Shown here: in pieces, positions 32,090 through 40,651 of the stretch
Numbering within the stretch: position 1 is the first letter of the stretch
How the letters are laid out: the number at the start of each line of letters is the position of its first letter
Assembly: GCF_001700325.1 (NCBI RefSeq)
Contig: NZ_MATO01000058.1
Span: 1-41,568, forward strand
DNA from: Caryophanon latum
GTDB taxonomy: Bacteria; Bacillota; Bacilli; Bacillales_A; Planococcaceae
Reading direction: 5' to 3'
DNA: 41,568 nt
Translations under genes and position numbers: made by a program
Notes under the pieces: generated by a model
What the model was told of the DNA's origin: nothing
Seen by the model: only the letters and a program-made list of their open reading frames with translations
Database searches by the model: none

Positions 32090-33127
32090 TTATTTTCTTT
32101 CTATTAAAAATTTTAAAAGTTTATAATAAAGATAAATACCTAAAAATAATTGTTTTCTAAACATATAGTATAACACTTTTTTTCTTAGCGTATATTTACG
32201 AACATCTAATGTTTCTACTAAACTTAAAAACTTGAAATCGGAACATATTTTCTTAATATATTTCAGTGTTTCTTTAAATGTCCCATTAGGATTACTAACT
32301 TCATTTATTATACTAACTATACGAATTGTAATGTATCTATTATTTAAATACTCCTCTATTTTTCCATTAATATGAACACTTATTAAATCTTCTATTTTAG
32401 AATATACTTTTTTTTGGATATCATACATATTTGCTCTATATTTTATACTTGCAGAGCTTTCTCTATTAACATAATTATAGAGAGGCTCATTAATAACCCC
32501 TACTTGGTTTACATTTGATAAAATTTGAATCATAAAACAAAGATCTTCCATCAAAGGCAAACTAGAATCAAAACAGATGCTTTCACTCTCTAAAAAAGAT
32601 TTCTTGTAAATAGCCCTACAAGCACTTCCCATCACTGGAGTTATATTACTATCTAAATTTTCTGATGAGATCATAGGGCCTATTAATTCATCTAAAATAG
32701 CCGCTGATTCCAATAGATCATTTGATGTTTCCAGAGAGATAATTTTTCTATTTCCATTAAAAATTTCGGAATATGCACATAGTACTATGTTTAAATTTAA
32801 TTTCGTCACTTTATTATATAATTTCTCTAACATACTCGACTCAATCCAGTCATCTGGATCTATGAAGACTAAATATTCTCCATGAGCTTGTTTCATCCCA
32901 TTATTTCTAGCAGTTGATACACCTTTATTAGACTGATTTATTAATTTCATTCTATTATCAAGATCTATATATTTTTCACAAATTTTTAAACTATCATCTT
33001 CCGATCCATCATTCACTAAAATCACTTCAAAATCTTTAAAGTTTTGATTTAATATACTTTGCAAACAAATTTCAAGATAATCTGCGACATTATAAATAGG
33101 TATTATTACACTTATTTTACAACTCAA
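32090..33127 (-). CDS. Family 2 glycosyltransferase
   Basis: This 345-residue GT-A fold transferase has the N-terminal signature ISVIIPIYNVADYLEICLQS, EVILVNDGSEDDS (nucleotide-sugar binding Asp), ARNNGMKQAHGEYLVFIDPDDWIE (DxD-like metal site) and a later MEDLCFMIQI (catalytic ED motif). It adds one sugar to the lipid-linked repeat unit; donor and linkage cannot be told from sequence. The C-terminus is basic and hydrophobic, probably touching the membrane. The start is TTG at 33127 with AAGGAGGGA ahead of it. It is very AT-rich and isolated between a MITE on one side and a repeat fragment plus a dead IS5-type element on the other, so its co-transcription with galU is doubtful. Confidence 0.9.
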   Translation of the reverse strand: MSCKISVIIPIYNVADYLEICLQSILNQNFKDFEVILVNDGSEDDSLKICEKYIDLDNRMKLINQSNKGVSTARNNGMKQAHGEYLVFIDPDDWIESSMLEKLYNKVTKLNLNIVLCAYSEIFNGNRKIISLETSNDLLESAAILDELIGPMISSENLDSNITPVMGSACRAIYKKSFLESESICFDSSLPLMEDLCFMIQILSNVNQVGVINEPLYNYVNRESSASIKYRANMYDIQKKVYSKIEDLISVHINGKIEEYLNNRYITIRIVSIINEVSNPNGTFKETLKYIKKICSDFKFLSLVETLDVRKYTLRKKVLYYMFRKQLFLGIYLYYKLLKFLIERK

Positions 33128-33207
33128 CTTTATCCCTCCTTTTCGAAATTATATTACAACTCAAATAATTTATAACCTTCAGAAATATTCGGTGTATCGG
33201 ATTATTT

Positions 33208-33325
33208 TTTATACAATGTCGAGGCAGGGTTTCCGCGGTCTCGGCTCAAGCTTCCTCGATACGCGTTCCTCGTATCTGCAGGGTCTTGCGACGCGAGCTA
33301 TTCCCACAGGAGTCCGCCTCTTGTT
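33208..33325. repeat. Core fragment of the MITE hairpin without terminal repeats
   Basis: GGTTTCCGCGG, CTCGGCTCAAGC, GGGTCTTG.GACGCGAGCT and TTCCCACAGGAGTC.GCC match the GC-rich core of the element at 9592-9826 in order. No TGTTGATTAGC-type end is seen on either side. It is either the worn centre of a copy or a related element with other ends. Confidence 0.65.
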
Positions 33326-33380
33326 TCAAGTAACCTGTATGCGTCATCACAATTTGTGGTGACGAACAAATTACAAACGT

Positions 33381-34156
33381 AGTTTTTAGACAGAACCTAG
33401 ATTGAAGCACTTTTTCCAACTTAAACAACAGGTCGCCCTTCTAAAAGAAACAACTGTGAGATATTCAATGCGATGTTGTGGATTGCGCGTAGTGGTCCGC
33501 CTTGGCGTGATCTGCCTGAACGATATGACTTTTAGAAAACGGCGTATGCCCACTTTTGTAAATGGCGCAATGATGGCAAGCTCCTCTTGATTTTTCAAGC
33601 ACTTCTTCAAATCGAACCTGATTTTGAAAATACCAACATCGATTCGACAACGGTTCGTGCACACCAGCACAGTGCAGGGGCAAAAAAACGCCATCCATCA
33701 CGAAGTCAACCAACACATTGGCATAAGTCGTGGGGGAAGAACGACGAAAATTCATGCGATTGTCGATGCGCTAGGCAATCCGTTATTATTTCAACTAACG
33801 AGTGGACAGGTACACGATAGCCAACCTGCTTGCGCGCTATTCGACCAACTCGCCATCGAAGGCCGTCACGTATTAGGCGACAAAGCGTACGGTGCACAAG
33901 CCATTCGTAACCAACTGACCAGTCAAGGGGCTTCGTATACCATTCCACCACGTACGAACGCCAAGAAACATTGGTCTGTGGATTGGAATCGTTACAAGGA
34001 ACGTCACGTTATCGAATGCTTCTTCAATAAAATCAAACATTTCCGTCGAGTGGCAACGCGTTATGACAAATTAGCCACTTCTTTTTTGACATTCGTTTAT
34101 ATCGCTGCCATTTTCAAATTGACACAGTGAGATGGAGTTTTTAGACACGACCTAAT
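33381..34156 (+). mobile_element. Dead IS5-type element and adjoining end fragment
   Basis: The right end TTTTTAGACACGACCTAAT (34138-34156) follows the transposase pseudogene. TTTTTAGACAGAACCTA (33383-33399), at the left, is the same sequence in the same, not the inverse, orientation. The left limit therefore looks like the tail of a second copy onto which this truncated one abuts. No target duplication is seen. Confidence 0.6.
33401..34130 (+). pseudogene. IS5-family (IS427-like) transposase, inactivated
   Basis: Joined across frames, the translation gives the usual IS5/IS427 landmarks: TTGRPSKRNN, FNAMLWIARSGPPWRDLPERY, YAHFCKWRNDG, NIDSTTVRAHQHSAGAKK, GRTTKIHAIVDALGNPLLF, VLGDKAYGAQAIRNQL and YKERHVIECFFNKIKHFRRV. 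Lesions: the first 20 or so residues are absent or worn, there are in-frame stops at 33422-33424 (TAA) and 33533-33535 (TAG, where Trp is normal), and a one-base frame change lies near 33682-33703. The second half from 33624 is still an open frame of 168 codons with the second Asp and the Glu, but it lacks the first Asp in the same frame. The product is not functional. Confidence 0.88.
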
Positions 34157-34159
34157 ACT

Positions 34160-34200
34160 AAAAATAATGAAAACCAACTCATTTTGAGATGACTTTCATT
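34160..34200 (-). terminator. Probable terminator after galU
   Basis: AATGAAA (34166-34172) pairs with TTTCATT (34194-34200), and CTCA (34178-34181) with TGAG (34185-34188), with mismatches between. A T run follows on the minus strand. It starts seven bases after the galU stop and would separate the galE-to-galU part from the GT2-to-MBOAT part. Confidence 0.6.
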
Positions 34201-34206
34201 ACATTT

Positions 34207-35079
34207 TTATTGCAATTGTTTCGCCTTGTCTATGATTAGTGTTCTTACAGCATCAGATAAATCTGCACGGTCTAATGCAAAATCTAAAGTTGTTTCAATA
34301 AAACCTAGTTGCTCACCAACATCATAACGACGCCCTTCAAATTTATATGCAAATACACGTTGAATTGTATTTAATTGCTCAATCGCATCAGTTAACTGAA
34401 TTTCTCCACCTTTTCCTTTTTTCTTCTCATCTAAGAAACGGAAAATTTCTGGTGTTAGTACATAACGACCGATAATTGCAAAATTTGAAGGAGCATCTTC
34501 TAATGCCGGCTTTTCGACAAATTGATTTACTTGCATTAACGGTTTATCTACACTTACTGGATCAATAACACCGTATCGATGTACATCTTCATCTGGAACT
34601 TCTTGTACACCGATAATACTTGAGTATGTATCGTCATATTGCTCCATTAATTGTTTTAAACATGGTTTTTTACTTTTTACAACATCATCACCTAGTAAAA
34701 CTGCAAATGGCTCATTCCCGATGAAGTTTCGTGCACACCAAATAGCATGCCCTAAACCAAGTGGCTCTTTTTGACGAATATAGTGAATGTCAATATTAGA
34801 CGATACATTAATTTTCTCAAGCATCTCTAATTTATTTTTCTCTTGTAAGTTTGCCTCAAGCTCTAAATTACGATCAAAATGGTCTTCAATCGCACGCTTT
34901 CCTTTACCTGTTACAATAATAATATCTTCAATGCCAGAAGCAATTGCTTCTTCAATAATATACTGAATTGTTGGTTTATCAACAATTGGTAACATTTCTT
35001 TTGGCATTGCTTTGGTTGCTGGTAAGAAACGTGTACCTAAACCTGCTGCTGGAATAATAGCTTTTCTCACTTTTTTCAT
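34207..35079 (-). CDS. galU: UTP-glucose-1-phosphate uridylyltransferase
   Basis: This 290-residue cytosolic enzyme makes UDP-glucose from glucose-1-phosphate. It carries the nucleotidyltransferase signature [20 protein letters not shown] (residues about 11-30), [18 protein letters not shown] and QFVEKP. Length matches GalU/GtaB/YngB (about 290). GGAGG precedes the ATG. It connects PgcA (upstream reaction) with GalE (downstream reaction), all coded in this locus, and sits 52 bp after a GT4 gene. Like pgi and pgcA it is less AT-rich than its transferase neighbours. Confidence 0.95.
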   Translation of the reverse strand: MKKVRKAIIPAAGLGTRFLPATKAMPKEMLPIVDKPTIQYIIEEAIASGIEDIIIVTGKGKRAIEDHFDRNLELEANLQEKNKLEMLEKINVSSNIDIHYIRQKEPLGLGHAIWCARNFIGNEPFAVLLGDDVVKSKKPCLKQLMEQYDDTYSSIIGVQEVPDEDVHRYGVIDPVSVDKPLMQVNQFVEKPALEDAPSNFAIIGRYVLTPEIFRFLDEKKKGKGGEIQLTDAIEQLNTIQRVFAYKFEGRRYDVGEQLGFIETTLDFALDRADLSDAVRTLIIDKAKQLQ

Positions 35080-35131
35080 GACTTACGCCTCCAATTTGAT
35101 TTCTTTCTGAATTCATGTAGCCTTTTAGAAA

Positions 35132-36238
35132 TCAAGTAATAGTTGTAGAAAGTTGTTCATAAATATGTTCTATAATTTTACTGGACTTTTTTATATCATA
35201 TAATGAATCCTTTAAATCATTGTTCCTTTCGTCTAAATTTAAACTCATTTGATAGATAGTATCTTTCCAATTTGCAAAATCCGATTGTAATGACAAATAT
35301 TTAACATTTCCATTAATATTACTTTCCTGGGAGACCCCTGTCGAAACAATACACTTTAATCCATTCACCTGTGCCTCTATTAAAGCAAATGGTAACCCTT
35401 CAAATTTTGACGGCATTAAAAAAATATCGATCATATTAAGAAGTTCATTTATATCACTACGTAATCCTAAAAAGCTTATTTTATTATCTAACTTCTTTTC
35501 AGCAACATAACTAATCAAATGATTTTTTAAACTGCCCTCACCAATTATAATTAAATGTACTGGCAACTGATTTTCCTTAACCAACACTTCAAACAGATCT
35601 ATTAAATATTGATGATTTTTCTCAGCTTCTAATCTGCCTATATGGCCTAAAACTATTTGATCATTTAAAGAAAAGAGCTCTCTTATTTCATTTCTTTTAG
35701 CTAAATTAAATTCATATTTTTCAAACTCTATTGCATTAGGAATTACAGTAAACTGTTTTTCACCAAACATTACTTTTCCAGCAAATTCCGAACAAGCTAA
35801 TAAGTGTATTTCTCTCCGCATATATATAGCTTTAAAAACATAATGAAAAAATAATATTCTCTTATTGCTTGTTAATTTCGACGTATGGCTATGCAAGATT
35901 ACTTCGCAATTGTTATTAATATATTTAAATGGTAATAAATACGATAAATTAATAATATGGTAATGAATAATATTAAATTTATTTGATTGTAGAATATTTT
36001 TCAGTTGCTTTTTGTGCTCTATATAATTCTCTTTTCGAGAAACTATATAATGTAATATTCCACCGTTCTGCTTCAACGTATTAATTAAATGAATATCTGT
36101 ACTAGTTGAAACAATAAACTCTAGTTGAAACTTCTCTTTATTGATCCCTGTCAACAAATTAAGAACATACGTTTCGATACCGCCAATAGAATCCGAAATT
36201 CCCATATGTAAGATTCTTTTCTTAGAACAATTACTCAT
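35132..36238 (-). CDS. GT4-type glycosyltransferase
   Basis: This 368-residue GT-B fold enzyme has the N-terminal acceptor domain with RILHMGISDSIGGIETYVLN (glycine-rich loop) and the C-terminal donor domain with VLGHIGRLEAEKNHQYLIDL, HLIIIGEGSLKN, ISFLGLRSDI and the E-x7-E motif in SKFEGLPFALIEAQ. It is retaining, uses a nucleotide sugar and acts at the cytosolic membrane face. Layout resembles EpsF of B. subtilis. Sugar and linkage are unknown. AAGGAAG precedes the ATG. It is separated from the polymerase gene by about 100 bp. Confidence 0.9.
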   Translation of the reverse strand: MSNCSKKRILHMGISDSIGGIETYVLNLLTGINKEKFQLEFIVSTSTDIHLINTLKQNGGILHYIVSRKENYIEHKKQLKNILQSNKFNIIHYHIINLSYLLPFKYINNNCEVILHSHTSKLTSNKRILFFHYVFKAIYMRREIHLLACSEFAGKVMFGEKQFTVIPNAIEFEKYEFNLAKRNEIRELFSLNDQIVLGHIGRLEAEKNHQYLIDLFEVLVKENQLPVHLIIIGEGSLKNHLISYVAEKKLDNKISFLGLRSDINELLNMIDIFLMPSKFEGLPFALIEAQVNGLKCIVSTGVSQESNINGNVKYLSLQSDFANWKDTIYQMSLNLDERNNDLKDSLYDIKKSSKIIEHIYEQLSTTIT

Positions 36239-36340
36239 TTTATAACTTCCTTTTTATTTTTAAAATAATTATCTAAATATTACATTCTATCACCAACACA
36301 GCATAATATACGTATTATCACTAAACTCAGTCTATTTCTT

Positions 36341-37480
36341 CTAAATTTTAGAAAAACCCCAAAAACCTTTAAAAATATATTCTAGAAGTGTTACTTCAAA
36401 CTCCAAAGGATTTAATTGTATATATTGTATATACAATCCTAATCCGATTAAATTAATAAATAAAAGAATAATTAATATTCTTAAATATTTTTGTAATGCA
36501 TTAAAAAACGGAAGAATTAAAATCGGGAAAAAAATAAATAGAAAATACGTATATCGTGATACTACAGTAGGAATATAGTAGAAGCTTAAATTAGTTATTA
36601 TAAAAATCATATAAAAAGCATATGCTTCCTTACCATATAGTTTTACAAAAGATGGTTTTTTAAATGCCAAAATAAGCAATAATATTAAATTTAATAACAA
36701 CATAAGATAATATAAAAATTCATCAAAAAAATTAGTTATAGTTAATTCTTGATAGATAAAGATTCGTTGAACTAATAATTGGACATATGATACAGGTATT
36801 AACGATAATATCTGAGATATGTTTTCAATTAATATAGACCCTACTATAATTAGTCCGCTTAAAAGAAATATTTTGTATCTAAATAATTTAACTAACATAA
36901 AAATAGCTACGATATATACAACCCCTATATGAATTAAAGCGGCTATCACTATAAAATAGTAGCCTATTTTTCTCTTTAAATATATAGAGTATACTCCATA
37001 GGCCGTTAAACTAATAGCTGTAGAAAAACGTACTCCACTCATAGGTAAAATTAATTGAAACCATGCTAAAAATAAAAAAAATAAAAACAAAATCCACTTT
37101 TTATCAACATTACAATACCTACCAATACCAAATATTGTGAGTAAAGAAAAGTAATAAGTAATGATAACTGCTGATACTGCTAATAAATTATAATTCCCAC
37201 TAAGAGCAACTAAATAAAACCATAAATTTTCTACAATTAGTGGACTGAATGTTACCGCTTCAAAAAAATCCATCCTTATTAGTAAATCCATTTTCAAGAA
37301 ATGTTGATACAGATCGTAGTTTGTCGGAGGTATAAAGTAAAGCGCGACTCCCCCTAATGTGACACTTATCATCAAAATATAAATTTTATTATATTGATTA
37401 GTTTTTAAAAACAGAAATATAACTATTGGGATTGATAAAACGGGGAAAAAAATAAAAAATAAAACTAATAATAAAATCAT
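36341..37480 (-). CDS. EpsG-family polysaccharide polymerase (Wzy-like)
   Basis: This 379-residue protein with about ten membrane segments has the EpsG-type hallmark NYDLYQHFLKM (about residues 53-63, commonly YDLYRHY). GVRFSTAISLTAYGVYSI is another family stretch. EpsG-like proteins polymerise exported repeat units on the outer face. It is the only polymerase candidate in the window although two flippases are present. AGGAG precedes the ATG. It is extremely AT-rich and lies between two GT4 genes, 41 bp upstream of one and about 100 bp from the other. Confidence 0.85.
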   Translation of the reverse strand: MILLLVLFFIFFPVLSIPIVIFLFLKTNQYNKIYILMISVTLGGVALYFIPPTNYDLYQHFLKMDLLIRMDFFEAVTFSPLIVENLWFYLVALSGNYNLLAVSAVIITYYFSLLTIFGIGRYCNVDKKWILFLFFLFLAWFQLILPMSGVRFSTAISLTAYGVYSIYLKRKIGYYFIVIAALIHIGVVYIVAIFMLVKLFRYKIFLLSGLIIVGSILIENISQILSLIPVSYVQLLVQRIFIYQELTITNFFDEFLYYLMLLLNLILLLILAFKKPSFVKLYGKEAYAFYMIFIITNLSFYYIPTVVSRYTYFLFIFFPILILPFFNALQKYLRILIILLFINLIGLGLYIQYIQLNPLEFEVTLLEYIFKGFWGFSKI

Positions 37481-37521
37481 ATATACTCCTTTTGTTTATA
37501 TTCCCTTTTATAAAATATTTA

Positions 37522-38598
37522 TTAACTAATCACGCTTTTATATGTCTCAATATATTGCATAACTGTATTTTCGATTGAAAATTCATTCAAATTCAAATTT
37601 GTATTATTTTGATTCGATGCACTTTGAATTATTAAATCCGCTAACGCGTTTTCATTCCCTACCTCAAAAAGTGCGCCTTCTAGCTTTTTTACAACATTAT
37701 TTAATCCAGGCACATTGGATGCAATAACAGGCAATCCAGTCGCAGCAGCCTCGACTACTACTAGTCCAAAACCTTCCCATTTAGAAGAAAGAACGAATAT
37801 GTTACTCATTTTCATAATAGACGCAATATCTTTTCTTTTACCTAGAAATTTAACTTTTTTTGAGCCGTAATCTTTTGCATATTGCTGAACCTCATTCATT
37901 CTTTCTCCATCACCTACAAATAAAACTGTATAATTTTCAGGAAGCAATTTACTAGCTCTAATTAACGTTTCTGGATCTTTTTGTTCTCTCATACCAGCTA
38001 CCATTAAAACTAAAATTTCTTTATTGTTATCTACTCCTAATACTTCCATTCGATTAGCTGGAACTCCATTTTTATATGCATGTAAGTCTATCCCGTTAAT
38101 AATTACTTTCGTTATATGTTCAGTAAATCCTAAATACTTAACTAAATTAAGCTTCGTATCTTCAGAAATAGCTATTATTCGTCGATATTTTTTATACATC
38201 CATTTGTCTAAAAGATAAAAAGATTTTATATCTCTTCTCCTGTTATGTGTACTATGCTCAGTAGTTACTAAAGGAATGTCTTTATTTAATCCTAGCATAG
38301 CGAGAGGTGTAAACAATTGCGCTCCAAACAAATGACAATGAATACAATCATAACTATTGTTATTGATTATATTCCTTAAAAAAAATATATTTTTCAAAGA
38401 ATATACGTTTGAATCATGACCAAAATAAATTTTAATTTCATGTTCAAGCAATTTATCCCCAAAAAAATTAGGTGCTTTTGCTAAAACTGCTATTTCACAA
38501 TTAATATTCGATTTCTTCATATTTATAACTATATCAACCAGCATTTTTTCAGCGCCACCTGTATCTAAATTCGGAATAACATGTAATATTTTCAACAT
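37522..38598 (-). CDS. GT4-type glycosyltransferase
   Basis: This 358-residue GT-B enzyme has LKILHVIPNLDTGGAEKMLV at the start (the GGxE loop), HCHLFGAQ, TEHSTHNRRR, VLMVAGMREQKDPETLIRAS, VLFVGDGE and the E-x7-E motif in SSKWEGFGLVVVEAAATGLP. It adds a sugar to the repeat unit inside the cell. The ATG at 38598 follows GAAAGGA by five bases and begins one base after the stop of the preceding gene. The longer frame from 38628 would overlap that gene and lacks a better site, so it is rejected. Close packing indicates co-translation with the GT14 gene. Confidence 0.9.
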   Translation of the reverse strand: MLKILHVIPNLDTGGAEKMLVDIVINMKKSNINCEIAVLAKAPNFFGDKLLEHEIKIYFGHDSNVYSLKNIFFLRNIINNNSYDCIHCHLFGAQLFTPLAMLGLNKDIPLVTTEHSTHNRRRDIKSFYLLDKWMYKKYRRIIAISEDTKLNLVKYLGFTEHITKVIINGIDLHAYKNGVPANRMEVLGVDNNKEILVLMVAGMREQKDPETLIRASKLLPENYTVLFVGDGERMNEVQQYAKDYGSKKVKFLGKRKDIASIMKMSNIFVLSSKWEGFGLVVVEAAATGLPVIASNVPGLNNVVKKLEGALFEVGNENALADLIIQSASNQNNTNLNLNEFSIENTVMQYIETYKSVIS

Positions 38599-38599
38599 T

Positions 38600-39484
38600 T
38601 TAATCCTTTCTTTCATTAATACTTTCACATATTCTCTCTATTATTTTGCAATCTATAGTAGTATCAAATTTCCTCGCAAATAATTTAGAAGAATTTTCAA
38701 GTTCTTCATAGTCATTCAACTTGAAAATATATGGGTTTCCACGTTCCCAATCGACGTAACGCAAATTTTCACCATAGTTTTTTTTATAAAACTCCGAATT
38801 ATACATCAAGGTTTGTAAAAATATTTCATCTCCACATAAGGTATAACGAAACACTTTTTCAATCCAACCACGATTTCCCAATATATACTCTGTAAATTCA
38901 TTTGTTATACTGAACCAATTTGGCCCAAACATAAATTCTTCATTTAACATTTTAGTACGATTTATTCTAAATAATAGTTGTAGTTCAACAGATATTTTAT
39001 CAATCAATCTAAATATCTTATTCATACTTTTTATTTTTGATCTATAATATTTTTGAAATACACTATACCCATAAATTCGCTTTTTTATAATTCTATGTTC
39101 TTCAGTCCATTTTTTATCAATAAAAGAGACAAATTCTTTACCTTTATTAATTTCAAAAAAGTCATGGAATTTTTTTTGATCAACTAAAGGTAAATCTACC
39201 CCTGAAATTAAATGATAATAACTAAAACTTAACGGATAGTCAAATGCGGCTTGTAATAACGTTAGCTCACAATCAATTTGACTATAGTCACCCCAATATA
39301 CATTAATTCGTTCTGTAAATATAATTGGGGAATATGTTAATACTAAATCTGATATATACGCAGGTACTTCACTTTTCTTATCTACATGAATAAATATCAC
39401 ATTGTCTGGGAAGTCTAGTAATTCAAGTAAAATCAATAATTGTTCAAAATTATTGTGAGCCATTATTAAATATGCATGTTTCAT
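38600..39484 (-). CDS. GT14-type (core-2/I-branching-like) beta-1,6-N-acetylglucosaminyltransferase family protein
   Basis: This 294-residue protein starts MKHAYLIMAHNNFEQLLILL and contains IHVDKKS, VYWGDYSQIDCELTLLQAAF, YHLISGVDLPL, GPNWFSI, CGDEIFLQTLMYNS and RYVDWERGNPYIF. These are the standard conserved blocks of bacterial branching N-acetylglucosaminyltransferase-like enzymes. It would place a side sugar on the glycan, inside the cell, from a UDP-sugar; the exact donor is not provable. GAAGAGGAA precedes the ATG. The next gene begins directly after its stop. Similar enzymes are frequent in capsule and EPS loci of Firmicutes. Confidence 0.88.
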   Translation of the reverse strand: MKHAYLIMAHNNFEQLLILLELLDFPDNVIFIHVDKKSEVPAYISDLVLTYSPIIFTERINVYWGDYSQIDCELTLLQAAFDYPLSFSYYHLISGVDLPLVDQKKFHDFFEINKGKEFVSFIDKKWTEEHRIIKKRIYGYSVFQKYYRSKIKSMNKIFRLIDKISVELQLLFRINRTKMLNEEFMFGPNWFSITNEFTEYILGNRGWIEKVFRYTLCGDEIFLQTLMYNSEFYKKNYGENLRYVDWERGNPYIFKLNDYEELENSSKLFARKFDTTIDCKIIERICESINERKD

Positions 39485-39517
39485 TGCTATTCCTCTTCAA
39501 TTTCACAATAGTGTATT

Positions 39518-40633
39518 TTACTTCTCATTCATGATTCTTTTATATATTAAAAAATACTCTTTTAAAATATTTTTTAATGTATATTTTTCACTTTGCATAA
39601 TATTTGCTTTTATTGCCTCACTATTTTTAACTAAACTAGTCACATGTAAAAAACTTGATTTCAACCCTTTTGCATCATTTAAATCTACTACATAGCCATT
39701 AATATTGAAGTTTATTAAGTCTCGTGCCCCTCGTATATTTGATACAATACAAGGTATACCTTCTAACATTGCTTCAATTAGACTTTTAGGCAACCCTTCT
39801 CGCAAAGAAAGCAAACAAACAATGTCTGTAATTTTTAAAAGCTTCGGAACATCACGTCTGAAACCTAAGAAATGAATATCCTTTAAATCACGTTCTGCTA
39901 CAATTCGTTTCAGCTCTGCTTCTTTCTCACCCGTACCGATCACTAATAACTCATATTGTGGTGTGACGGCTTTAATTTCCTTCCAATTGTTGAACAGAAA
40001 TATATGATTTTTATTATCATTTAATTCTGCCACATACGAAATAACGATTGAATCTTTACGTAAATTTAAAGAAGCTTTGAGCTCCCTCTTTTCCTCCTCC
40101 GTTAACTCAATTTTTGAAGGCTCTACGCCTACTCCATGCGTTAACGATACTTTATGTGCTGGCAGAAACTTTTTGGCATTATTATAATCTTCTTCATTGA
40201 TTGTAATTAAGTGATCCGTCCAGCGCGCAGCTAATCTTTCTAACGGATAATAAATTAACCAATTTTGTAAAGGCGCACCTTTGAAAAAATGAAAACCATG
40301 TGCAGTATACAAAATTTTCCCATAATCACTTTTACGGAACGCAGCTCGTGTTAAAAACGCTGCCACTGGTGTATGAACATGCACAAGGTCAAATTTCATT
40401 TCTTTAAATAGCTTCTTTAATTGTTTATATGCCTTTACGTTATCCGAAGAAAAGGGACTTCGTGAAAACGGGATATCAATACATGAAATATTATGTGCCT
40501 CTAAAATGGCTTTATCTTCATCACCAATTCCTGCTGCATATACTTCATATCCCTCTTTCTGAAAATATTCCATAAAAGGTATATGGAATGCTGTTAAATG
40601 TCGATATACAGAGGCTACAAATAATACTTTCAT
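39518..40633 (-). CDS. GT4-type glycosyltransferase, EpsD-like
   Basis: This 371-residue GT-B enzyme begins KVLFVASVYRHLTAFHIPFM, the typical EpsD/PglA-like start. VHVHTPVAAFLTRAAFRK, YTAHGFHFFKGAPLQNWLIY, ISYVAELNDNKNHIFL, LLVIGTGEKEAELK, IHFLGFRRDVPKLL and an E-x7-E motif in LREGLPKSLIEAMLEGIP follow. In B. subtilis EpsD acts early in assembly of the biofilm polysaccharide; here it is the first transferase after galE, fitting an early or initiating step. No phospho-glycosyl transferase (EpsL/TuaA-like) is in the window, but one could lie beyond the right edge. AAGGAG precedes the ATG. Codon use changes from moderate at its N-terminal half to AT-rich near the C-terminus. Confidence 0.9.
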   Translation of the reverse strand: MKVLFVASVYRHLTAFHIPFMEYFQKEGYEVYAAGIGDEDKAILEAHNISCIDIPFSRSPFSSDNVKAYKQLKKLFKEMKFDLVHVHTPVAAFLTRAAFRKSDYGKILYTAHGFHFFKGAPLQNWLIYYPLERLAARWTDHLITINEEDYNNAKKFLPAHKVSLTHGVGVEPSKIELTEEEKRELKASLNLRKDSIVISYVAELNDNKNHIFLFNNWKEIKAVTPQYELLVIGTGEKEAELKRIVAERDLKDIHFLGFRRDVPKLLKITDIVCLLSLREGLPKSLIEAMLEGIPCIVSNIRGARDLINFNINGYVVDLNDAKGLKSSFLHVTSLVKNSEAIKANIMQSEKYTLKNILKEYFLIYKRIMNEK

Positions 40634-40651
40634 CTATCGTTTACTCCTTAC

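Noticed and set aside
33682-33688. Run of seven A in the IS5-type transposase as a programmed frameshift site
   Set aside because: A -1 slip there does not lead into the frame that carries the second half; a +1 shift would be needed. With two stop codons upstream, plain decay explains it better.
33624-34130. 168-codon frame as a functional transposase gene
   Set aside because: It lacks the first catalytic Asp and the N-terminal part in the same frame; it is the remaining half of a pseudogene.
38599-38628. Longer start for the GT4 gene at 37522, overlapping the GT14 gene
   Set aside because: The ribosome site GAAAGGA lies inside that stretch and fits the ATG at 38598.
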